From Ardenticatenaceae bacterium (lineage in GTDB: Bacteria > Chloroflexota > Anaerolineae > Promineifilales > Promineifilaceae): a DNA stretch of 64,000 nt. The position numbers and the translations under genes are program-made. Positions 43,416 through 52,300 of the stretch are shown here, piece after piece (position 1 is the first letter of the stretch; every line of letters starts with the position of its first letter). Location: NCBI GenBank assembly GCA_020634245.1, contig JACKCC010000008.1, positions 310,001 to 374,000 of the forward strand, in the 5' to 3' direction. The notes under the pieces are model-generated. The model saw nothing but the letters and a program-made list of their open reading frames with translations. It did not search any database and had not been told where the DNA came from.

Positions 43416-46400
43416 CTAATTACCACCGAACATGATCGGGAAGTAAACCTTGTACTGATTAGGCGCCAGCTCAAATGCATCAAAGTAAAGCGAACCCGTC
43501 GCATCGGCAGCTACACCAAATGAGGGGCCAAGCTGGACTTCATCCAGTTTGTATAAAGATGTGTCCAGACCATTGATTCTGGCCATCTCAACCCCATCGA
43601 CAGACAGGACCAGTTCCACATTACTGCCCGATTCCCAGACCAATTGCAGATTCTGAATACCATCGGTAATGTGCACACTTTGCGTCATCGCCACAACGCC
43701 AGCATCTAATGCCCAGGCCTGGACTTCTGGCCCATTGGGACCTTGTTCAAACAGGATACCGAAAATGCCAGTGCCTGCACTATTGTTGGCCGTAAAGATT
43801 TGCATCTCTTCACCGGCTGTCACCGCGCTGTTGGGACTGAAATCAAAGCTAACTTTATAACCGGTCAGGTTGAGATCGTTCGGAATGCGCGCCTTGAGGT
43901 AGGCCGGACCACTTTCCAGTGCAGCTATCATACCCAGACTACCTTCGGTCGCGGCAGCAGCGGTAACTTCCACTGTACCAACGGCCGTATCCCAACCCGT
44001 GAAGTTCGCCGTCTCAAAGTTCTCCGAGAAGACCACATTCACTTGATTCGGTCGTTGAATCGACACAGTTACCGTGCTCACAGGTCCCCAGTTACCGGCC
44101 GCATCCTTGGCCCGAATCGAGACCACGTGGTCGCCAAAACTCCAGCGGCGGACATTAATCGTCGCATATACCGCTTCATTGACACCGCCATAAGTGCCAT
44201 CAAACGGCAGCATAAGTGAACCTTGACCAACACCGGGGTCTGACCCTTCAAACCATTCCACAGCCACGACACCCGAAAGATCACTGGCAGTTGCCGCCAG
44301 ATTCAAAGGCTGTATATTCCGCCGGGTAATCGGATTCGGCGTGGCCAGCATATTGTTAATACTCGGGCCAGTTTTATCGATGGTCAATGTCATAGTACCC
44401 AGAGCACCCCAGTTACCGGCCACATCCAGCCCGTGGAAGCTGATAACGTGATCCCCTTCACTCAGGTTACGGACGGTAGCCAGCGGGATGACAAAGTACG
44501 CACTTTCCGAGGAACTGTTAAACAGCGCATCCTTGGCGATTAACGGGAAGCCTGACCCATCCGGATTGGTTGCCGCATCCACGTAGTCGATGAACCCTTC
44601 CGCATTTTTGATGCTCGAACCATCGGCATCCATCATTTGAATCTCCATGCGTACACCGGAGGAGGAAGAGTTAACAGTCAACGTACCATTGTTAGGATTG
44701 GGTGCCAGGCTGACGCCAGTTGAAGACGGACCAACTTTATCGACTTTCAGGTTGATAGTACCAAAACCACCCCAGTTACCCAGTTCATCCAGGGCATGGA
44801 TAAAGATGGTGTAATCACCCGGGGTCATTCCTTGAATCGTGGCCGCATCAATCTGCGCCGAAAGGCTGCTGATGGGGGCAATCCGGTTCAAGTCCATGGG
44901 TATGCCCGTGCCGTTTGCGCCGCTGGTACCAATGAAGTACTCGGCGGCAACAACGTTCACGTTGCCAATGAGAGTTTCGTCAGCCGTGGCCCGAACACTG
45001 ACCGGTTTTGTCCCATTAGCGGGACTGCTGTTCAGGCTCAATCCACTGATGGCGGGGCCGGCGGTCACCAGGTCAAAGACGGCCGAGTTGACCGGGCCAA
45101 TGGTACTGGTATCGTCCATCGCGCCGACATAGACGGTAACGTCTCCAGGCGGCAGTGCGGCCAATGTGGTGATTGGAATCTGGATGGTCTCGACCAGGGT
45201 GGGCACGGCCGTTCCCAGGTTAATAATCGTTGTATCCGTATACACACCATTGAAGAAGTAACCCCAGGCTGTGATGTTAGCCCCGTTGGTAGCACTAAGC
45301 TCAACCGTTAACGTAACCGGCGCTGTGCCCGCTGAAATTTTCGGGTCAATTGTCACACTGGTGACCAACGGGCCGCCAGCCGGCGCAGGTGCTCCACCGG
45401 CCACTTCCAGGAAGGTGAGGATACCGCCAGATGGTCCCTGACCATTGTTGTGCAGCTGCTGCATACCGGCGTTGTAAATGGCATAGCGGCTGTTCTCAAC
45501 GGCCGTTACCGGAATCATCACCAACGAATCAACCGTTTCACCAGCGGCCAATGTCCGCACCACACTCGTTTTGGCATATTGATACGGCAAACCGTCTGTG
45601 GCAATAATCGCCTGATACAGCCCCATTGTTCCCAATGTGTGTTCCTGCAAACCGGCATTCACATATCGCAGCAGCACCGTATTACCCGGAGCCGTCACGA
45701 CCTTTTCCGTTGCTGTATAAGAAAGACCATTAATGAGCCAATATTTGGGCGCGTACTGCACCATATCAAAATTATTCGGGTCGGCATTCAGGGCCGGGTC
45801 AATTTCGCTGAAAACAAGCAAAGCTTCATCATTATAAGCAGTGGCCGGATCATCATAAGCCTGGCCTGCCCCTGCCGGCCGCACAACCAGCGCCCCGTAC
45901 ATACCCATTGCTACCTGCCGCGCCCCGTTGGGGGTTAAGCCCGCTTCATACCGGAAGGTTCCGGGAGAATCGGCAGCAAAGGTGTAGGTGGTTGATGTAC
46001 CCGGTGCCGCACCGATCAGATCGGGCATCATGACCTGACCAACAAACGACAGGGCAACTGTTTCCGATACCATTGCGTTGTGCAACACTACTTCAACTGT
46101 TTCGCCCTGGTTGGCAACAATTGCCGGGCCAGGCAGTTGGGCCGTATCGGTACCGGTCTCAGAAAAACCCCAGATAGGAACGGTCACACCATCAATGAGG
46201 GTTAAAGAACCTTCTTTGGCCCATAGTTCACAGGTACGAGTGGTACCCACCAACGTACAGGTGCTGGGCGGCAAAGGGGCTGCCGCCGGAGCTGCCAGGG
46301 GGGCTTTGGGGGTCGAGGCAGCCACACCTGATACCAGCGTCATCACGCCAACGACTACCAGGGCGATGACGGCCATCACTGCCAGTAACATTGTTTGGCG

Positions 46401-46430
46401 AAGGAAAGACTGTTTTTGTGTCTTCATCAT
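43416..46430 (-). CDS. Multicopper oxidase-like protein without copper ligands, fused to Ig-like repeats
   Basis: A 1004-residue secreted protein. The first ~350 residues follow the cupredoxin plan of multicopper oxidases (LPGPAIVANQGETVEVVLHN, TFRYEAG...MGMYGALVVRP, YWLINGLSY), but the ligand motifs are gone: no HxH in the first site, and YEAG stands where YHCH or YHSH is expected. Next come about four Ig-like modules (GNWGGFGTINLKVDKVGPS and relatives) and a C-terminal lectin-like domain (FSENFETANFTGWDTAVGTV). It ends YKVYFPIMFGGN, like the other giant proteins here. Start 46430 with AAAGGAG upstream. Inferred: surface protein, not an oxidase. Confidence 0.88.
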   Translation of the reverse strand: MMKTQKQSFLRQTMLLAVMAVIALVVVGVMTLVSGVAASTPKAPLAAPAAAPLPPSTCTLVGTTRTCELWAKEGSLTLIDGVTVPIWGFSETGTDTAQLPGPAIVANQGETVEVVLHNAMVSETVALSFVGQVMMPDLIGAAPGTSTTYTFAADSPGTFRYEAGLTPNGARQVAMGMYGALVVRPAGAGQAYDDPATAYNDEALLVFSEIDPALNADPNNFDMVQYAPKYWLINGLSYTATEKVVTAPGNTVLLRYVNAGLQEHTLGTMGLYQAIIATDGLPYQYAKTSVVRTLAAGETVDSLVMIPVTAVENSRYAIYNAGMQQLHNNGQGPSGGILTFLEVAGGAPAPAGGPLVTSVTIDPKISAGTAPVTLTVELSATNGANITAWGYFFNGVYTDTTIINLGTAVPTLVETIQIPITTLAALPPGDVTVYVGAMDDTSTIGPVNSAVFDLVTAGPAISGLSLNSSPANGTKPVSVRATADETLIGNVNVVAAEYFIGTSGANGTGIPMDLNRIAPISSLSAQIDAATIQGMTPGDYTIFIHALDELGNWGGFGTINLKVDKVGPSSTGVSLAPNPNNGTLTVNSSSSGVRMEIQMMDADGSSIKNAEGFIDYVDAATNPDGSGFPLIAKDALFNSSSESAYFVIPLATVRNLSEGDHVISFHGLDVAGNWGALGTMTLTIDKTGPSINNMLATPNPITRRNIQPLNLAATASDLSGVVAVEWFEGSDPGVGQGSLMLPFDGTYGGVNEAVYATINVRRWSFGDHVVSIRAKDAAGNWGPVSTVTVSIQRPNQVNVVFSENFETANFTGWDTAVGTVEVTAAAATEGSLGMIAALESGPAYLKARIPNDLNLTGYKVSFDFSPNSAVTAGEEMQIFTANNSAGTGIFGILFEQGPNGPEVQAWALDAGVVAMTQSVHITDGIQNLQLVWESGSNVELVLSVDGVEMARINGLDTSLYKLDEVQLGPSFGVAADATGSLYFDAFELAPNQYKVYFPIMFGGN

Positions 46431-46473
46431 AATCACTCCTTTCATCATTCTAGCCTTAATGGAGGCCGCCTTC

Positions 46474-47868
46474 TTACGGGCAGTTATTGGGCATCGGCGG
46501 ATCAATCCGAGTAAAGGTGATCTGGCCGATCAACACGACACCCCAACCAGTAATTTGTTGCAGATTATGATTGTGGGCAATGTGATAGAACTCGCCGCAT
46601 TGGTTAAAGGAGACATCTCCTACAGGCCGTGTGTCCTGGTTGCCCAGGAACGGGCTGCCATAGAAAAGTCCCGATGGTAGATTTTGCTGCCCCGGAAGCT
46701 GCACGGGGAACTCGTCGGGGTCGCCAGGCTGCGCGTCCGGATTCCACATGTAGACATCTGTGAAGGTATAGAATGCGTCGGTTGTCTGGCCAGGGCTGAT
46801 TGGCAATGAGAACCGTTCTTCGTACAGGTTATCACCGCCGGGCGTGGCCAGTAAACGGCCGTCCCGCGCAACAATTTGGGCATTAAACGCATGAGGATGG
46901 AACGGATAGCTCTCAACACCCATACCTACAAATCGATCCAGTGCCGGGTACGGGTAGTAAGCCGGATTGGGTGTCACGCCATCGGCCAGGAACTCATGGT
47001 CGTTGAACGGATAGATGTGCGCCAGCGAACTGTAGGGCTGATTAGGCAGCCAGGACGCATAGTTGGGCGCTAAGGTATCGGGGAAGGTACGGCCGTTAAT
47101 CAGGTAATATCGTGCATTGTAATCATTCATGTCAAACGGCTGCCCCATTTCCACGGCCCGATGCAGCAGCGGATCAATTTCCGACAGCATCATCATATAC
47201 TCACTGTCCGGGTTATACACAGTCGTTGCATCGTTGTAAGCCAGCATCGGCTGCTTATCGGCCGGCAAATTGGCATCGTAGGGCGCGGCCATGGCCGGAC
47301 GAACTACCAAAGCACCAAACAAGCCCATCTGCGTTTGTAACGCCGGGTTTGTGCCGCTCTGGTAAACGTAAGTGCCCGGTTCCTCGGCAACAAAACTGTA
47401 AGTCATCGTGCCACCATTGGCCGGAGCAACCTGCGAAAACGAGGTCATCGTCCCTTGCACATCAAACTGCGGTTCCACCGGGGTGCCATTCGCCAAAACA
47501 TTCACCTGACCGGGGAACACAATCGAGGTGTCTTCCGGCAATTGATTGTGCAAAACAACCGTCACCGTATCCCCTTCATGGACGCACAAAATCGGGCCAG
47601 GATATTGGAAGTCATCTTTACCTTCGGCATAACTCCACATGAAAACCTGGTTGCCGTCGGCCATGTTGATGTAACCGGTCTTGGCCGACAGGGTAAATGT
47701 TGCTGTTACATTTTCGGTACAGATGATGCCGGCACTGGGAGCCAAACCGGGGCTGTCGGCCGCGACTTGCAACACGCTGTTGGCAATAAACGCCATCGCC
47801 ACAACTGCCAGCATCAGGCCAAAAACGAACAGTCGTCGTCTTTGTGTCAATCTTGCAATATTGTTCAT
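46474..47868 (-). CDS. Degenerate multicopper oxidase-like protein
   Basis: A 464-residue secreted protein with a signal peptide and the cupredoxin layout of multicopper oxidases (YPGPILCVHEGDTVTVVLHN, GTYVYQSG...MGLFGALVVRP, YYLINGRTFPDT). In the first domain the copper His motifs are replaced (YQSG for YHCH). Some His remain near the end (FHPHAFNAQIV and FYHIAHNHNLQQITG), so one copper site is possible. It is a paralogue of both neighbours. ATG 47868 is chosen over 47874 because GGAGA then sits six bases upstream. Confidence 0.88.
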   Translation of the reverse strand: MNNIARLTQRRRLFVFGLMLAVVAMAFIANSVLQVAADSPGLAPSAGIICTENVTATFTLSAKTGYINMADGNQVFMWSYAEGKDDFQYPGPILCVHEGDTVTVVLHNQLPEDTSIVFPGQVNVLANGTPVEPQFDVQGTMTSFSQVAPANGGTMTYSFVAEEPGTYVYQSGTNPALQTQMGLFGALVVRPAMAAPYDANLPADKQPMLAYNDATTVYNPDSEYMMMLSEIDPLLHRAVEMGQPFDMNDYNARYYLINGRTFPDTLAPNYASWLPNQPYSSLAHIYPFNDHEFLADGVTPNPAYYPYPALDRFVGMGVESYPFHPHAFNAQIVARDGRLLATPGGDNLYEERFSLPISPGQTTDAFYTFTDVYMWNPDAQPGDPDEFPVQLPGQQNLPSGLFYGSPFLGNQDTRPVGDVSFNQCGEFYHIAHNHNLQQITGWGVVLIGQITFTRIDPPMPNNCP

Positions 47869-47908
47869 GAGCATTCTCCTTCATGTACTTGCAAACGTGC
47901 TGCCAGTA

Positions 47909-49273
47909 CTAATTGAACTCCGCCGTATTCGGCGCTGTTTGCGGCGCAAGCGTGCCTGCCGGATGAACGCGAATCTCGGTCATCTGGCCGCCGTATCCGG
48001 CAGCGCCGCCATTGCTTAAACGGTTAAAGTTGCGGTTGTAGAACAAGTAGGTTTGTGTCGAAGAAACGTTCTCCGGCGCGGTGAAGATAGCATCGATTGT
48101 GCCACCAGAACCCACGTGCAGGGTGTGCGTTTCAAATGAACTGTCTGCCCCGGTTGTGCCGCGCATCGGCGTGGCATCCAGGCCCACGACTCGCATTTTC
48201 AAACCGGGTATCGTCATGCTCTGCTTGCTGAAGGTGAGGTTGATCAGTCGAATCAGAACGCTTTCGCCGGCATTGACCTCAATTAAGGAGGACAGCGGCT
48301 GGTATTGCAGTTCCGGTCGGCCCACGGGGGCAATCAGGTTACCATCGGCATCGTTGGGGTTGAAAGGATTGCCGTTGACGCCGCCGTTAGGAGCGATGGT
48401 ATCAGGGTAGGAACGGCCGTTCATCAAAAAGAAGTCAGCCTTAAAATTCGTCCAATCGGGCAACTGCACGTGGGAATCAGCCCAGTGCGCTTCAGCCCAA
48501 ATGTCGGTCAGATTGATAACGTACTCGCGGTCGTATCCGGTTGAGCCGTCGCCGTCGTTGTAAGCGAATTTGGTGAAGGTACGGCCGTTATACGTGTGCG
48601 CCTGACCATCTTGCGCCGGTCGGACAAACACCGAGCCAGTCATTCCCATGTGCACGTGCTCCGTTTCTTCCACGTGACAGTGGTACATGTACGTACCAGG
48701 ATGAAACGGTTGGTAGAAATAAGTCAGACTGCGACCAATCGGCACCCGCACGCTGGAGTGCGGCTCACCATCAAAAATCGGCCAGGCATTGCGGAACCCA
48801 TGCCAGTGAACCGTATGCTCATCAATCAGGTCAGGCCGCATCGCCAAACCAACATTGGTCAGCTTCAGCCGGTATTCATGCCCTTCATTCACCCAAAACA
48901 ATGGCGCTGTTGCCTGGCACTTCATCTTCTGGGCAAATACCTGTTCATTGGTTAGCCCGGTAACATTGCGGAAACCGAACATATAAGTCGTAAATCCGGA
49001 GCCTTCCGGCGCAAAATTGTCCGGGTTGTAAAACTGGTCAACCGTACCGGGAACACGAACCTCACCCGGCACATAAATCCAACCATCGGTTCCGACCAGG
49101 TGCATGTCAGGCGGCGTTGGTACGACCTGGGAAAAGCCGGCCGCCTGTACCAGTTCACCCGATTGTCCTAAAGTACGCGGCAGAAAACGTGAAAGCGCCG
49201 CGCCAGCGAGAACACCCCCACCTAACTTCAGGAAATCGCGTCTTGATTGTTTGCGATTTATTCTTTTTCTCAT
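47909..49273 (-). CDS. Multicopper oxidase-family protein (Tat-exported)
   Basis: A 454-residue protein with a twin-arginine signal (SRRDFLKLGGG). The first cupredoxin domain keeps its ligands: HTVHWHG (153-159) and YHCHVEETEHVHMGM (197-211), where Cys199, His and Met form a type 1 copper site, as in domain 1 of nitrite reductases and two-domain laccases. The expected C-terminal HCH motif is missing; that region reads LFYNRNFNRLSNGG. So electron transfer or limited oxidase activity is possible, not a full three-domain laccase. First of three paralogous genes; start after AAGGAGA. Confidence 0.92.
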   Translation of the reverse strand: MRKRINRKQSRRDFLKLGGGVLAGAALSRFLPRTLGQSGELVQAAGFSQVVPTPPDMHLVGTDGWIYVPGEVRVPGTVDQFYNPDNFAPEGSGFTTYMFGFRNVTGLTNEQVFAQKMKCQATAPLFWVNEGHEYRLKLTNVGLAMRPDLIDEHTVHWHGFRNAWPIFDGEPHSSVRVPIGRSLTYFYQPFHPGTYMYHCHVEETEHVHMGMTGSVFVRPAQDGQAHTYNGRTFTKFAYNDGDGSTGYDREYVINLTDIWAEAHWADSHVQLPDWTNFKADFFLMNGRSYPDTIAPNGGVNGNPFNPNDADGNLIAPVGRPELQYQPLSSLIEVNAGESVLIRLINLTFSKQSMTIPGLKMRVVGLDATPMRGTTGADSSFETHTLHVGSGGTIDAIFTAPENVSSTQTYLFYNRNFNRLSNGGAAGYGGQMTEIRVHPAGTLAPQTAPNTAEFN

Positions 49274-49292
49274 GAAAATTCTCCTTGCGCCT

Positions 49293-49320
49293 GGCCTGGG
49301 GAAATAACATTCCCCAGGCC
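49293..49320 (-). terminator. Hairpin between the beta-helix gene and the MCO gene
   Basis: Perfect ten-base arms GGCCTGGGGA / TCCCCAGGCC with an eight-base loop, no T-run. It may separate or tune the two genes. Confidence 0.5.
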
Positions 49321-49345
49321 AATACTTTAATTCTTGTTATCTGCC

Positions 49346-52300
49346 CTACTGTTGAAAGAAAATCGGGAAGAAGATTTGTTTAGTAAATAAGCTTTGTCCA
49401 GAGCCAGGAATGACCGTCTGCACGTTGTAAGTTGGCAAACTACCACCGGCAGCAAAACCAGAACCCAGCAGTATATTGGCAGCGGCCGTTGAAACTTCAT
49501 CAGCGCCAATATCATGCAAAGTACGAATCTCACCATCTATGTCCAAAACAGGAGCTGAGACAACGCCCTTGCTGGCGGCCCCGGCATCGATAGCCGGAGA
49601 CCCTGGCTGGATGTGGTAATTGCCCATCAAGTTTGGCGGCAGGTCTACCGCAACCATGATGACACCCACAAAATTGGGATTGGTCCGCCAGGGCATTGCC
49701 TGAACCGTCACATCAAATGTGGCCAGGAATTCAGGGAAGTTGGGGAGCGTCAGAGCATCAGGGCCTGGGTAGGCCACCAGGTTGGACGGGTCTGCTGCCA
49801 CACCATAAACCGTGCCCGCACCATCATTGGCAGTCAAGATGGAATTGGTAGGATGCAGCGAGGAGGTCAGGTCGGAGAGACCCATATCCCAGAAGTAGAT
49901 GTCATTCGGGTCGCCATCCTGGCCGATACCGGCGACAGCATCACCATTCCAACTGCCGGCCCGGTTGTCCCAGAAAATGTTGTTGAACATCAACGGGTTA
50001 CTGAAGGTAGCGGCATTGTTGCCCAGTGTTGCCTGTAACAGGGCACTGTTGTGGCTGGTGGAAAGGCCTGCCGGAGCGGGTTGACCATTACTGGTTATCG
50101 CTGTGGCCGTAGTAATATTCTTGGCTACTGTGTTGTTGAAGAAGCGTACATCTGGGGCATCGTTCAGCGCAACACCACCGCCTTCATGGGTAGAAATATT
50201 GTTCAGGAACATGTTGTTGTAAACATCGAACCGGTAATCTCCAGCCATCAGGAAGCGTAAACCGCCACCATCGTCATTCGACATGTTCGCCTGGACGATA
50301 TTGCTGTAGATGTCTACCCGACCGCTGCCCGGCGACAACGTCGTTGCCGGATTCGAGGGCAGCTCGCCCGCAATCATGATACCGCCACCTTCGTCCATTG
50401 AGCTGTTGAAGTAAATGCGGTTATTGTGGATGGAACCCAGGTTACTGTACCCATAGTGGCTGATCCCACCACCATACTCAGCCGAGTAGTTGCCACAAAT
50501 GTCATTGTAAGCAACCTCATACCGGTCAGCACCTTCAAAGATGCCAATACCACCGGCCAGATTTGTGCCACCATTGGCCAGAACCTGGTTATTCAAGATG
50601 CGGATACGATCATTTTGCGAATTCTTGGTGGGATCGCCCGCCGGAATATTGGGGGTACCCAGCCGGATTGCGCCACCGTAGGATCCGCCATTGTTCTGAA
50701 GGACATTATTCGCAATGCGGAGGTAACGAGCATAGCCATTGACGAAGATGCCGCCACCCTGAACAACAACCGCGGCTGGCTGGCCATTATTGCCGCCGCC
50801 AATCTGATTGATGTTGTTGGGGAAGCCTTGCTGGTCGCCGCCTTCAATCTTGAAACCGTCAATCGAAGCATAGAAACCGGCGGTGAACTGGTTCGCCGTT
50901 TCGGCGAACACGCTAATGACAGCACCTTCAAACATCTGCTGCTGGCCAACATAATTCAGGTTGCCGACAAAATCGCGCCAGGCAGCCGCATTGCCGTTAT
51001 CGCCAGCATAAGCCAGGCCGTTCAACACCGAACCCAAAACGAAATCGCCGTTAGCGTAGACGCCGCCAGGACCAAAGCCTTGTAGTTTCACCGGTGAGTG
51101 CATTACCAGATTTTCGTAGTAAACGCCATTGGGGTTCCACAAGAACTCGGCTTCTTGTTCAGGCGTTAGATTGTTGGGGTCCAGACCGTACATCCGGTTG
51201 TAGACCAGTACTAGGGCATCGTTCACCTGGGCCGCATCATTCAAGGCGTCCTGGATAGTGTAATTTGCACCCGTGGCCAGGTTAATTTGGAAAGGATCGT
51301 AGGCCATGCCCGGTCCAACTTCAAAGATGGTAGGCTGGTAAGCACCGGCGATGATGTGCAATGTGATGCCATTTACCAAGTCTTCGCCATTGTCAAGGCG
51401 GACTGTCAGTTGATGTGGGCCTCGCGGCATACGGTCTTGGACAACGGCCGTTATCTGCGTATCTGTCCAGCTAACAATGTTCAACAATTGGGCCTGGTTA
51501 TCATCCAAAGCCACATAACCATTGCCCTGAACATCGCCAAAATGACGGCCAAAGATATTGATCGTGCGCTCGGCATCGGTTCCGCGCCGGGGCATCGTCA
51601 CTTTGTCAACAGCAAAGAATTCAGGAGTTGTATCAGCCAGTTTACACTGAGCGACGTGATTGAACTGCGAACCCGGAGACTGGATAGAAACAGCCACCTG
51701 TGTCGGAGCCAGGTCGGCAATGATGCCTGTACCCGGATACACCTCAAAATTAGCCGAAATCGTCCGGTATTGCGGGTTGTATTCCGGATTTAACCGGCCC
51801 GGCTGGCCAGGATCGTTGCCGACCAGGCGGTACATATTCGCGTGTACCCCGGATGGCGACGGTGCATTCATCGTCGTTGTCGATGGCATAAGCGCTTCAA
51901 ATAAGCCGTTGGGGTCAGAAAGGATCGTGCGGATCAGGCGGTTGGTGTAGTCGTACACGCCAATCGGCACATTGGGGATACCGGCCTTTTCGCCAAAGGT
52001 CCATTCACGCGGATCGGTGGACAGGGTCAGGTCATCTAGAATGAGGCCCCACCAACGACCGGGAATCGGCGTTTCGGTGAAGAAGGTGAAGGCCGGGGCT
52101 ACGGAACGCCCTTCGATGACAGAAACCAGTTTGGTGTCACAGTAATGACGCTGCGTTCCTTCATAGATACTGCCACCCTCGGCCGCAAAGTCGGGATTTT
52201 CATACGTGGTGGAAGCGGGCACAGTGATGCCATTGGCCAGTGTGATCGGACCGTAATTGTCGGTTCCGGCGCCGGCCACGTCAACCGTATGCAGCGCGCC

